The notes under the pieces are model-generated. The model was not told the DNA's origin, did not search any database, and saw nothing but the letters and a program-made list of their open reading frames with translations. 36,375 nt of DNA from Rhodoferax sp. OV413 (lineage in GTDB: Bacteria; Pseudomonadota; Gammaproteobacteria; Burkholderiales; Burkholderiaceae_C): contig CAMAWD010000067.1 of the NCBI GenBank assembly GCA_945861785.1, positions 1 through 36,375 on the forward strand, in the 5' to 3' direction. Below are positions 1-7,594 of the stretch, in pieces. Each line of letters starts with the position of its first letter. The stretch's first letter is position 1. The position numbers were made by a program, and so were the translations under genes.

Positions 1-44
1 GTGCTGTGCCGTTTCTCGAGCGCACTTTAGGACTCGAACACTGA
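1..44 (+). CDS. 3' end of an RloA-like AAA ATPase (partial)
   Basis: Frame 3 reads AVPFLERTLGLEH and stops at TGA 42-44, sharing its last base with the ATG of the next gene (TGATG). The 'AVPFL' ending resembles the C-terminus of RloA-type AAA ATPases, which usually precede rloB. Only about 13 codons are visible, so the call leans on the overlap and on the neighbour's identity. The rest of the gene lies outside the window. Confidence 0.5.
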   Translation, partial: AVPFLERTLGLEH

Positions 45-799
45 TGGCGCGCGACAACCCCCCGTGGGAACGCCAGCGGAAGCAGCTTGAACGCAAACTG
101 GGACGGCGTGCCAGCTACGACCGCATCCTGATAGTCGCAGAGGGTAGCACGACCGAGCCCAACTACTTCAGTGAGATTCGCGCTGCCTATCGCCTGCATA
201 CGGCCAACGTCGAAGTTCGGGCCAGTGAACTGGGGACCGCCCCCATCCAGGTGGTGCAGTACGCGCGGGAGCTTTTTGAAAATGGGGGTCAGCACAAGCA
301 CATCCAACCCCGTGCATTTGAGCAGGTCTATGCCGTGTTCGACCGCGATGACCATGACAGCTATTTTGATGCATTGCGGTTGGCCGAATCGCTGGACGGC
401 AAGTTGAAGAACGATGCCAAGCAGTTCATTCGCTTCAGGGCCATCGCCTCGGTGCCAAGTTTTGAGTTATGGCTGTTGCTGCACTATGCGGACGTCCAGG
501 CATCGCTCCACCGTGACGAGGTTATGCACCGGCTCAAGCAGCACTACCCCGGCTACGAAAAAGGTGCCCAGCGCGTCTTCGCCACGACACGCGAGCGCAT
601 GCCCTTTGCCACGCAGCGGGCAAAAGCCTTGTCCGCCAGGTTCTCCCCCGATCGGCCGGCAGTCAATCCGCATGATCCAATTTGTCGAGCAGCTTCAGTG
701 CCCGTTTCGGGTTGCCACGCGCCGCGCGCGTTTCAAAGCGCACCCTCGCATCGAAGTTGGCCAGCGCGACGGTGGCCAGTTCGTCCATCAGCTTGTTGA
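44..799 (+). CDS. rloB: RloB-family protein with replaced C-terminal tail
   Basis: Residues 1 to about 205 read as RloB: a basic N-terminus, then ILIVAEGSTTEPNYF (acidic/Toprim-like strand), VFDRDDHDSYF and SFELWLLLHY, which are the conserved blocks of this family. RloB is found with the ATPase RloA in restriction-associated and abortive-infection loci; its biochemistry is not settled. Family members end shortly after an 'NP' block. Here that block occurs at about nt 665 and the remaining ~45 residues are low-complexity sequence antisense to the antitoxin gene at 663-878. I infer a recombination breakpoint near nt 660 that replaced the last 15-25 residues. The start ATG is fixed by the TGATG overlap with the upstream gene. 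It may be non-functional. Confidence 0.72.
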   Translation: MARDNPPWERQRKQLERKLGRRASYDRILIVAEGSTTEPNYFSEIRAAYRLHTANVEVRASELGTAPIQVVQYARELFENGGQHKHIQPRAFEQVYAVFDRDDHDSYFDALRLAESLDGKLKNDAKQFIRFRAIASVPSFELWLLLHYADVQASLHRDEVMHRLKQHYPGYEKGAQRVFATTRERMPFATQRAKALSARFSPDRPAVNPHDPICRAASVPVSGCHAPRAFQSAPSHRSWPARRWPVRPSAC

Positions 800-878
800 C
801 ACTGATCGCGTTGGATCGCGCGAGCGCCTTCAGGCGCTCGTGCTTGTCGTCGGGCAGTCGGATCGTCAAGGTAGACAT
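663..878 (-). CDS. Ribbon-helix-helix / HicB-type antitoxin
   Basis: A 71-residue protein starting MSTLTIRLPDDKHERLK, a typical ribbon-helix-helix (CopG/Arc) N-terminus for DNA binding and autorepression. It ends in a basic then LLDKLDHAD tail like those of antitoxins annotated as partners of PIN-family toxins. The start is chosen because GGAGG lies 7 bases upstream. The reading frame is intact, while the toxin-like gene upstream on the same strand (866-1082) is broken and overlaps its first 13 bases. Its 3' end runs antisense into the damaged end of rloB. It is probably an orphan antitoxin, possibly still acting as a repressor. Confidence 0.7.
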   Translation of the reverse strand: MSTLTIRLPDDKHERLKALARSNAISVNKLMDELATVALANFDARVRFETRAARGNPKRALKLLDKLDHAD

Positions 879-1082
879 GGGAACACCTCCAGGCAATGCT
901 CGGGTGACAACACGCTGAGCGAGGGAAACTTCAATTCTCCGTGCGATACATCGCGCAGATTGCGGGTGACGATAGCCCCGGCTTGTGCTGCCACTGCAAG
1001 CTCGAAGCACTGCACGCGCGCTACCCCCACTGCGCAGCAAAGCCGCGACCAGGATATTGGTGTCAAGAACCACGATGGGCAT
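866..1082 (-). pseudogene. PIN-domain toxin remnant (internal deletion)
   Basis: The N-terminal part in one frame is MPIVVLDTNILVAALLRSGG, the first strand of a PIN ribonuclease with its first catalytic Asp. About 12 codons later a second frame gives LAVAAQAGAIVTRNLRD and then ELKFPSLSVLSP, the C-terminal PIN block that carries the last acidic residue and the 'lkFP.i.vl.P' ending. The middle ~75 residues of a normal ~135-residue toxin are missing and the join is out of frame. The C-terminal frame stops at TGA 866-868, inside the antitoxin gene, so the ancestral pair overlapped. Loss of the central acidic residues makes it inactive. Confidence 0.75.
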
Positions 1083-1205
1083 TTTTTTATGATAGCGCAT
1101 AGGCTATCAATGTATGGTGCATCAGCCGTTTGAATTTCCTATGCCAATCACTCAATTTGGCGACTTCTATGAAAAATTAGACATCAAAAATACGACTGAT
1201 TGAGC

Positions 1206-1374
1206 ATGTCTAAGAAATTGACCGTGAAAATCACGACGGGGCGGGACGACGCGCTCCTGCTCTACGCGGAGTTGAACAGCGCGCAAACCAGAGCTGGTGG
1301 ACGACCTGACGGCGTCGCGCAACCGTGCCGATATGATCAGCATCACCTACGATGCGCCCAACGACATGTTGTAA
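1206..1374 (+). pseudogene. Small unknown gene with a one-base frameshift
   Basis: Translation from ATG 1206 gives MSKKLTVKITTGRDD and continues to ..NSAQT. Adding one base at about 1290 moves into the frame ELVDDLTASRNRADM.. that ends in ..YDAPNDML at TAA 1372-1374. The two halves have matching composition and together make a plausible ~55-residue acidic protein. I do not recognise the family; the size and the neighbouring toxin-antitoxin debris suggest a mobile-element accessory protein. The upstream 60 bases are AT-rich, unlike the surroundings, and could hold a promoter. Confidence 0.35.
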
Positions 1375-1400
1375 CTGCCCTCGCCAACCACCCGAACCCC

Positions 1401-1883
1401 ATGAACGAAACCGACTTGATGCATCTGCGCACCTCGATTGAACTGGCGTGGAAGGCGCGTGAGCGCGGCAACCATCCGTTTGGTGCGGTATTGGCGAACG
1501 CGGACGGTTTGCGCTTGTTGATTGCGGAGAACACCGTCAGCACCGAGCGCGATGTCACCGGTCATGCGGAGCTCAATCTGGTGCGGCTGGCGACGCACGA
1601 CCTGTCCGCGGAGCAGCTCACACAGTGCACGCTCTATGCGAGTACCGAGCCATGCGCGATGTGCGCAGGTGCCGTGTTCTGGGCCGGTATCGGACGCGTC
1701 GTATATGCCCTGGCAGAGACGGATCTATACGCGCTCATCGGCCAATCCGCTGGGCAATTGGTCATACCCTGCCGTGAGGTGTTCGCGCGCGCCGGGCGCC
1801 CGACACAGGTCGAGGGGCCTTGTGCCGAACTGGGACACGAGGCGCATGCGGTGCACGCGGGATTCTGGAAGCGTCGTGCCTGA
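1401..1883 (+). CDS. Nucleoside/purine deaminase, CDA superfamily
   Basis: A 160-residue zinc deaminase of the cytidine/guanine deaminase-like fold. Visible motifs are HAE at residues 55-57 (zinc ligand plus catalytic Glu) and EPCAMC at 83-88 (two Cys zinc ligands). The length fits free-standing GuaD/TadA-like enzymes, which hydrolyse an exocyclic amino group on a purine or pyrimidine. A start at ATG 1401 is chosen because the alignable fold begins at MNETDLMHL; codons further upstream belong to the broken small gene. It is followed after 27 bases by a same-strand LysR gene. The context (nucleoside phosphorylase, importer) suggests a purine substrate, but the motif set does not define it. Confidence 0.85.
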   Translation: MNETDLMHLRTSIELAWKARERGNHPFGAVLANADGLRLLIAENTVSTERDVTGHAELNLVRLATHDLSAEQLTQCTLYASTEPCAMCAGAVFWAGIGRVVYALAETDLYALIGQSAGQLVIPCREVFARAGRPTQVEGPCAELGHEAHAVHAGFWKRRA

Positions 1884-1910
1884 TCCGCTGCTCTTGCAGG
1901 TGCAGGTTCC

Positions 1911-2804
1911 ATGAACGTATCGCTGCGCCACCTGCGCGCCTTTGCCGCCATTGCCAGGGCAGGAAGTTTCACGACCGCGGCCAAGCAGTTGCATGTCTCG
2001 CAGTCGGCCCTGAGCGTGCTCATGAAGGACCTCGAAGACGACCTGGGCGTGCGCCTGCTCGACAGGACGACGCGCATTGTGCGTGTTTCGGAGGTGGGGC
2101 AGGCTTTCCTGCCGCAGGTCATGCGCGTCCTGCAGGACCTGGAGCATGCGATCCACAGCATCGCCGACCTGCGCGACCTCAAGCGTGGCGTGGCGCGCAT
2201 CGCAGCGCCGCAGCTGATGTCGGTGACCCTGGTCCCGGCGGTGCTGGCAGCGCACCGGTCCCGCTTTCCTGGCGTGGATGTGCGCATCGTCGAGTGCCTG
2301 ATGGAGGAAGTCGAGGCCAAGGTGGCCAGCGGCGAAGCAGACCTGGGCGTGGGGCCGGAGCGCGCGGTTGGGCCGGAGGTCGAGACCCTCCTGTTGATGA
2401 AGTTGCCTGTGATGCTCGTGTGTCCCAAGCGCCATCCACTGGCGACGGCACGCCGGGTCACGTGGAGCGACGTGGTGGCGCAGCCGTTCATCGCACAACA
2501 CGGCGCATACCGCGCGCTGATCGATCTCGACCTGCACAAATGGTCGCAGGAGCTCAAACTCAGTCCCGTCCATGAAGTCACCTACCTCACGACCGCGCTG
2601 GCCCTGGTCAGCAGCGGACTGGGGGTGACCGCGTGTCCGCGCCACGTGCACAAGCTGGCCGCTTCGTTCGGTCTGGCGATGCGGCCGATCGTGAACCCCA
2701 AGATGGTGCGCCGCTTCTGTGTGTTCCTGCCGCGCGACCGTGACCTGAGCCCTGCTGCCAACAGCCTGCTGAACTGCCTGAAGGATGTGGCGCGCGAGCA
2801 CTGA
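1911..2804 (+). CDS. LysR-family transcriptional regulator
   Basis: A 297-residue LysR regulator. The N-terminal winged helix-turn-helix is at residues 3-62 (LRHLRAFAAIARAGSFTTAA.. then QSALSVLMKDLE), followed by the periplasmic-binding-protein-like effector domain (about 90-290). It is co-oriented with the deaminase 27 bases upstream and convergent with the ABC transporter genes, whose last stop is only 10 bases beyond its own. I infer control of the salvage/transport locus by a small-molecule inducer. There is no sign of damage. Confidence 0.9.
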   Translation: MNVSLRHLRAFAAIARAGSFTTAAKQLHVSQSALSVLMKDLEDDLGVRLLDRTTRIVRVSEVGQAFLPQVMRVLQDLEHAIHSIADLRDLKRGVARIAAPQLMSVTLVPAVLAAHRSRFPGVDVRIVECLMEEVEAKVASGEADLGVGPERAVGPEVETLLLMKLPVMLVCPKRHPLATARRVTWSDVVAQPFIAQHGAYRALIDLDLHKWSQELKLSPVHEVTYLTTALALVSSGLGVTACPRHVHKLAASFGLAMRPIVNPKMVRRFCVFLPRDRDLSPAANSLLNCLKDVAREH

Positions 2805-2814
2805 GGGAGTGCAC

Positions 2815-3570
2815 TCAGGCCATGCGCTTATTCACTGCGTCTTCGGCCTTCTTGGCGAGGTTGAAAAGGATCAGCGAGCTGGCCGCGGCAACCACGCTGG
2901 CGGCCAGGGCGCGATCGGCCTCCAGGTCGCCACGAGCCAGCAGGAAGAGCCGCCCCAGGCCGTCGATTCCGGTAAGGAACTCGGCAACCATGGCGGCCAG
3001 CACGGCAAAGGAAGCTGAGATGCGGATCGAGGCGAACAGTTGGGGCATCGCCGCCGGGAGGGCGATCAGTACCAGCTTGCGCCAGCGCGTGGCACCAAAT
3101 ACCAGGCACAGATCCGAGGCTGCAGCAGGCAGGCCGGCGAGCCCGGAAGAAACCAGCACGAAGCTCGGGAAGAAGGAGAACACCGTGACCACGAAAATTT
3201 CCATCGAGGTGTTGTAGCCCATCATGCGCGACAGTATCGGGATGAAAACGATGAAGGGTACGGAGCGCACCAGCAAGGCAAGCGGCGCGACAATGCCAGA
3301 GAGCAGGCGCGAGCTCCAGGCGAGTACGGCGACGATTGTGCCGAGAAGCGCGCCGGCGAGCAGGCCGGCGACGGCGGCCCTCAGGGTCAGCAGCAGTTTG
3401 GCGGCCAGCGTGGGCCAGTCGGCGACCAGCGCACGCGCGACCGTCCAGGGGTCAGGCAGCACGATGACGTTGAATCCCTTGTACCCGACATAAAAGTCCC
3501 AGGCCAGCAACAGAACGGCAAGCCACCACCAGCGACGCATCATCGACAGCAGCATGCGACCAAGCCTCAC
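2815..3570 (-). CDS. ABC transporter permease (second of two)
   Basis: A 251-residue inner-membrane protein with about six hydrophobic segments, of the SsuC/ThiX/RibX permease family that partners NMT1-type binding proteins. The cytoplasmic EAA-like loop reads DLCLVFGATRWRKLVLIALPAAMP, with the conserved G and the P that contact the ATPase. The start is taken as GTG 3570 because it overlaps the stop of the upstream permease (GTGA), the same arrangement as the previous gene; ATG 3555 is an alternative. It is the last gene of the minus-strand importer operon. No terminator stem is evident in the 10 bases before the convergent LysR gene. Confidence 0.85.
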   Translation of the reverse strand: MRLGRMLLSMMRRWWWLAVLLLAWDFYVGYKGFNVIVLPDPWTVARALVADWPTLAAKLLLTLRAAVAGLLAGALLGTIVAVLAWSSRLLSGIVAPLALLVRSVPFIVFIPILSRMMGYNTSMEIFVVTVFSFFPSFVLVSSGLAGLPAAASDLCLVFGATRWRKLVLIALPAAMPQLFASIRISASFAVLAAMVAEFLTGIDGLGRLFLLARGDLEADRALAASVVAAASSLILFNLAKKAEDAVNKRMA

Positions 3571-4337
3571 CACGTGTACCGCCGCTGCGCCCACCGGTGC
3601 AAGAGGGACAGTGCCGTGTAGGCAATCAGCGAACACGCCACACACAGCAGCGCAGCCGCCCACAACTGCGGAATACGCACGTTCTGCAGCGAACTGATGA
3701 TGAGCACGCCCAGGCCGCGCGGGGCGCCGAACCACTCGCCAAGCGCGGCACCGATCACGGCACCCGGGGCGCCCATGCGCAGGCCATCGACAAATCCCGG
3801 CACGGCCGCAGGGAAATGGATCCGGACAAAGGCCCGTGTCGTCGACGCGCCCAGCACGGCAGCGAGGTCGTGCGGGGCGCGCGGCGCGAACTTGAGCGCC
3901 GAGTCGAGTGCGACCATGATCGGAAAGTACGCGGCCAGAGCGCTCAGGACCACCGGAGTCGATTCGGGACCTGCGACCAGAATCAGCACCGGCCCGAAGG
4001 CGATCGTGGGAATCGCATGGATGGTGGTGGCGAAAGACTCGATCCCCTCGTGCAGCGGCTTGAGCAGGTGGCCGACACACACCAGCAGCAGGCTGGCGCA
4101 GGCGCCGATGCCCAGCCCGAGAGCGGCCGACGTGGCGGTGCGCAGCAGGGCCCGTCCGAGGATTTCCCGCCGGGCCGGGGTGTCGTAGGCGTCCAGCATG
4201 GCCGACAACGCCGGAAACGAGTCACCCCAGAGTCCGCTGCGCCCGATCCACTCCCACGCCGCAAGGAGCACGATCAGTCCGAGCACCCGGAACACCGGTC
4301 CCCAGTCGAAATGGCGTTGATTCACCGGGCGACTCAC
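3567..4337 (-). CDS. ABC transporter permease (first of two)
   Basis: A 256-residue permease. After a short polar N-terminus there are about six membrane segments, with an EAA-type loop DLAAVLGASTTRAFVRIHFP. It belongs to the same family as its downstream neighbour, so the importer is probably a heterodimeric-permease system. The GTG start at 4337 overlaps the TGA stop of the ATPase gene (GTGA), which indicates translational coupling; the longer reading frame upstream is antisense/out-of-frame extension without family resemblance. Confidence 0.85.
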   Translation of the reverse strand: MSRPVNQRHFDWGPVFRVLGLIVLLAAWEWIGRSGLWGDSFPALSAMLDAYDTPARREILGRALLRTATSAALGLGIGACASLLLVCVGHLLKPLHEGIESFATTIHAIPTIAFGPVLILVAGPESTPVVLSALAAYFPIMVALDSALKFAPRAPHDLAAVLGASTTRAFVRIHFPAAVPGFVDGLRMGAPGAVIGAALGEWFGAPRGLGVLIISSLQNVRIPQLWAAALLCVACSLIAYTALSLLHRWAQRRYTW

Positions 4338-5170
4338 GCGCCGGACTCCAGGCTGTGGCCCGAGGCAGCCGATGCATCGTCCAGGCTCGCCGAGACCGCT
4401 TGAACCAGTTGCAGAAAGGCCATGGAGTCGGTCACCCCGCGATCGCGCGGTCGTGGCAGGTCGATGGGAAATTCGGCATGGATGCGGCCTGGCCGTGCCG
4501 CCATGATGATGACCCGGTCGGCCAGTTGAACGGCTTCTTCCACCGAGTGTGTTATCAGCAAGGTGGTGGTCCCCAGCGTGGCCCACAGGTTCTGCATCTC
4601 GCGGTTCAAGGCGCGCCGGGTCACCAGGTCGAGCGCACCGAACGGCTCATCGAGCAACAATAGCACCGGGTCGAGCACGATTGCGCGGGCAATCGACACC
4701 CGTTGACGCATTCCGCCCGAGAGTTGGCGCGGCACGCTGCCAAGGAAATCCGACAGTCCCACCATGGCAGCGAGCGATGCGATGCGGCCCTTGTCCACTG
4801 GCATGCCCGACAGGCGGTAGGGCAGGGCGATGTTCTCGCCGACGCTGAGCCAGGGCAACAGGGCATGGTCCTGAAACGCCACGCCCAGCCGATGCTGGCG
4901 TGTCAACGTGACCGGCGTTTCACCTCCTATGCGCACCGCGCCGGTGTCAGGTGTCTCCAGTCCGGCGATGATTCGCAAGAGTGTTGATTTGCCGCAGCCA
5001 CTGGGCCCCACGACCGCGACCAACTCGCCTCGCTGGATGCCGAAGCGCAAGTCCTCCAGTGCCAGCAGGTTTTGCCGACGGTTCAGCGCAAAGGTCTTGC
5101 TGACGCCGGAAACATCGACATAGACGGGGCCGCTGGCCCGCTTTGTTTCAGTGATGGCCGACTCCGCAAT
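4334..5170 (-). CDS. ABC transporter ATP-binding protein (SsuB/ThiZ-like)
   Basis: The nucleotide-binding subunit: Walker A GPSGCGKST, Q-loop AFQDHALLPW, signature LSGGMRQR, Walker B LLLLDEPFGALD and switch His in LLITHSVEE. Family members begin about 40 residues before Walker A with a 'V..VSK.F.....AL.D' strand. That block is present here (VDVSGVSKTF, then LLALEDLRF), so translation must start upstream of TTG 5050. No ATG, GTG or TTG exists in frame upstream within at least 100 codons. The coordinates use ATT 5170, which overlaps the stop of the binding-protein gene (TGATT); ATC at about 5143 is another possibility. The downstream overlap with the permease is GTGA. Confidence 0.85.
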   Translation of the reverse strand: MAESAITETKRASGPVYVDVSGVSKTFALNRRQNLLALEDLRFGIQRGELVAVVGPSGCGKSTLLRIIAGLETPDTGAVRIGGETPVTLTRQHRLGVAFQDHALLPWLSVGENIALPYRLSGMPVDKGRIASLAAMVGLSDFLGSVPRQLSGGMRQRVSIARAIVLDPVLLLLDEPFGALDLVTRRALNREMQNLWATLGTTTLLITHSVEEAVQLADRVIIMAARPGRIHAEFPIDLPRPRDRGVTDSMAFLQLVQAVSASLDDASAASGHSLESGA

Positions 5171-6249
5171 CAGCGCTTGTACGCGTCGCGCAACAGCGAC
5201 ATGTCGACGTACTTCTCGACTTCCGGGAGCTTGTCCATGCCGCCAGCGCGCAGGGCGTCGTAGATCGGCCCGTTGATTCGGTTGTTGCTCACCCAGAACA
5301 GGCCATTGGCCTTGGTGTCTTCGCTGTGCAGATACGGCACCTGCAGCAGGTTCGAGCGGGTCTCGCGCTTGAGGTCGAGATTGAACTCGGCACCGTACTT
5401 GTCCACTGCCAGCTTTGCGCCATAAGCGGGATTGGCCTCGTTGTCGGTCCAGCCGCGGATTTCGGCACGCAAGTAACGCACCAGCGCGTCACGATTATCG
5501 GCAACCCACTTGCGTGTTCCGAACAGCACGTTGCTGTAGGAAGGGAAACCCAGGTCGTCGAACGAGCGGAAGAAGAAATCCTTGTTCTTGACCATGCCCT
5601 TGTCTTCCAGGGCAAGCGGCTGGTTGGTTTCGAACACCAGCATGGCGTCGCCCTGCCCGCCGAGCAAGGGCGCCGGATCGAAGCCGCCGGGCACATAGGT
5701 GAAGGAGTTGGGCGCAGCGGACAGCTTGTTCATTTTCAGAACTGTCTCGATCGTGCGTACATCGACGGGTGACGGCAGGATCAGCCGTTTGCCCAGGATA
5801 TCCTTGGGCTCGCGGATCGGCGCCTTGGCCAGCGACATCAGGCCACCGGGCCCACGCTGGAAGCGGCTCGCGATCACGACCAGGTCATTTCCCTTGTTGA
5901 TGGCATCGAGCAAGCCTCGGAATCCCGAGATCTGACCCAGGCCGACTTCGCCACTTGACACGCGTTCTGCCGGGTTCGGCGTGTTCGGGCCGCCCGGGCG
6001 CCAATCCACGCGCAGGCCTGCGTCAGTGAAATACCCTTTGTCCATCGCCACCCACATGCCGGCGAACTGGTGGTTGGGAATCCAGGACAGGGATGTCGTG
6101 ATGGTTGCAGGCCGCGCCTGCGCATGCACTCGACCAGAAAAATGCAGGGGTAGGGCCGCTGCCAGGGCGGTTGCGCCGAAGCGTTGCAGCGTGCCGCGGC
6201 GTGTCAGGGCACGGGTCCGCGAAGGGCCGGGTGCATCGTTGTGGTTCAT
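5170..6249 (-). CDS. NMT1/THI5-like ABC substrate-binding protein
   Basis: A 359-residue periplasmic binding protein. The N-terminus has a twin-arginine-like segment (TRRGTLQRFGAT, Arg 17-18) and a hydrophobic stretch ending VHAQA, so export is by Tat or Sec with cleavage near residue 45. The mature part starts TTSLSWIPNHQFAGMWVAMDKGYF, the family's ligand-cleft strand and 'a..kGyf..aGl.v' block. Relatives bind thiamine or pyrimidine precursors, riboflavin or other aromatic or heterocyclic solutes. The start is supported by AGGAG about 6 bases upstream. It is the first gene of the transporter set, 67 bases after the MtnA-like gene on the same strand. The ligand is unknown; a nucleoside or base is inferred from context. 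Confidence 0.88.
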   Translation of the reverse strand: MNHNDAPGPSRTRALTRRGTLQRFGATALAAALPLHFSGRVHAQARPATITTSLSWIPNHQFAGMWVAMDKGYFTDAGLRVDWRPGGPNTPNPAERVSSGEVGLGQISGFRGLLDAINKGNDLVVIASRFQRGPGGLMSLAKAPIREPKDILGKRLILPSPVDVRTIETVLKMNKLSAAPNSFTYVPGGFDPAPLLGGQGDAMLVFETNQPLALEDKGMVKNKDFFFRSFDDLGFPSYSNVLFGTRKWVADNRDALVRYLRAEIRGWTDNEANPAYGAKLAVDKYGAEFNLDLKRETRSNLLQVPYLHSEDTKANGLFWVSNNRINGPIYDALRAGGMDKLPEVEKYVDMSLLRDAYKR

Positions 6250-6264
6250 GAAATCTCCTGGTGT

Positions 6265-6274
6265 GGGGGGGGGG
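6265..6274. repeat. G10 homopolymer upstream of the importer
   Basis: Ten consecutive G on the plus strand (C10 on the coding strand) lie 16-25 bases before the binding-protein start, just upstream of its ribosome-binding site. Tracts of this length can slip during replication or be miscounted by sequencing. Being non-coding, slippage here could only alter promoter or leader spacing. Confidence 0.6.
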
Positions 6275-6316
6275 AGGAAGGTGGCTCAGGAAAACTGGCG
6301 GGACTTCGCCTGGTGC

Positions 6317-7353
6317 TCAGGGATTGGCGGCAAGGCTTGCCTGCAATGTAGTGGCTGGGAATATGCCCTGCCGGCACACGATCGCCGATACCAGCGCGGG
6401 CGGTGTGATATCGAAACTCGGGTACCAGCCGCGGGCCAGCGGTGTGGCGGTGCGGTTACCGAGGCAAAACAGGCTTTCCTGGGGGTCGCGCTCCTCGATA
6501 GGCACGTCCTGCGGCGTCGGCGCTTTGGAGTCGGGCTGGCTCACCGTGACGTAGTAGGGCAACTTGTAGGCGTTCGCGGCGATGGCCAGTTGCAAGGTGC
6601 CGATCTTGTTGACCACATGGCCGGACATCGTCACCCGGTCGGCTGCGGTGATGAACACGTTGACGCGTCCACGGTCCATGGCCCAAGCCGCCATGCCATC
6701 GGTTATCACAGTAACCGGCAGACCCAACTCGGCCACGCTGTGGGCCGTCAATCGGGCGCCCTGCAGGTAAGGACGGGTTTCGGTGCAGGTAACTTCAAGA
6801 CGTTTGCCACTGCGCCCCGCCGCCGCCAGGGTCTCGATGAAAGCCGCGTCGGCCCAGCAATGCGTTAGCACGTGATCGCCATCATGCAGCAGCGTGGCGG
6901 CGCGAACGCCGATGCCTCGCGAAATGGCGCGCCGCTCATCCCACAGGCGCCGCACCTGGGCTTCGACCGCGTTGGAAAAGTCCGAACCGCCCACGCTCAG
7001 CGCGGCGGATTCCTGCAGGATACGGCCCACCGCCGTGGCGATGTTGTTGTTCGTGGCGCGCGTGGCGATCAGCCGCGCGCCCGCCACGGCCATCTGCCTG
7101 CGGCGTTCTTCGGCATCGGCTTCGCCATGCAAGGCGCGCGCCGCCAGCACCAAGCCAGCGCTGGACGCGAAGAAGGGTCCATTGCTCTGCGTGACCATGT
7201 CCTCGATCGCCCGGGCGACTTCCTCGTAGCTGCGGCAGTCGACGAAGCTCTTTTGAAACGGAAACACACGCCGGTCCAGGATCCGACCCTGTCGGGTTCG
7301 AGCATCACGCTCTCGGTCAACAGTGTTGGCAGTGGAGTTTCGGGGATGGACAT
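6317..7353 (-). pseudogene. mtnA: MtnA-like (eIF-2B alpha-related) sugar-phosphate isomerase, frameshifted
   Basis: From ATG 7353 the frame reads MSIPETPLPTLLTESVMLEPDRV and then leaves the family; the -1 frame resumes exactly there with RILDRRVFPFQKS and runs to the stop at 6317. One missing base near nt 7284 explains this. The long part has the catalytic Cys of methylthioribose-1-phosphate isomerase in LTHCWAD and the catalytic Asp in ITAADRV, plus VNKIGTLQLAIAANA. The family converts 5-methylthioribose-1-phosphate (or 5-deoxyribose-1-phosphate) to the ribulose-1-phosphate. It is divergent from the phosphorylase and aldolase genes that supply and consume those sugars. No Shine-Dalgarno was seen before ATG 7353. 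The break could be a real mutation or a sequencing error, since everything else is intact. Confidence 0.8.
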
Positions 7354-7473
7354 GGGGTTCAGGTGATCGATAAAGGATATCACGCCGGGCTTGCGTCCAC
7401 CGCAGAATGCGGCCAGACCGTGGCTGAATGCTGCGCCCCGGGAATTCATTGGGCAAGTAGGTTTTTTTTATCC

Positions 7474-7485
7474 ATTCATATGAAT
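7474..7485. promoter_or_regulatory. Palindrome in the mtnA/mtnP divergent promoter region
   Basis: ATTCATATGAAT is a perfect 12-base palindrome inside an AT-rich patch (T-run on the left, TGAAAATAA on the right) in the 240-base gap between the divergent mtnA-like and mtnP-like genes. Its position suggests an operator serving both directions. It does not match a consensus I can name, and no riboswitch-like structure was recognised in the gap. Confidence 0.4.
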
Positions 7486-7594
7486 TGAAAATAAGCCGGA
7501 TGGTTTTCACGCCGGCGTCGGGAGTATGCTTTTAGTGTTGGCAGCCCGGACCGGCCCCGCATTTCCACCTCACTTTTCAGACACGGAGCACTGT

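Noticed and set aside
663-700. Apparent VEQL continuation of RloB in another plus-strand frame
   Set aside because: The same bases encode the natural LLDKL ending of the antisense antitoxin, so the resemblance is most likely chance.
2815-4080. Longer 421-residue version of the second permease
   Set aside because: The extra N-terminal ~170 residues are Arg/Pro-rich and lie out of frame over the first permease; the GTGA overlap fixes the true start.
4334-5050. Short form of the ABC ATPase from TTG 5050
   Set aside because: It would remove the first conserved strand and the A-loop region before Walker A, which are clearly encoded upstream.
7354-7594. Possible SAM- or purine-type riboswitch before the salvage genes
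   Set aside because: No recognisable conserved core or multi-stem junction could be drawn; only one short palindrome is present.
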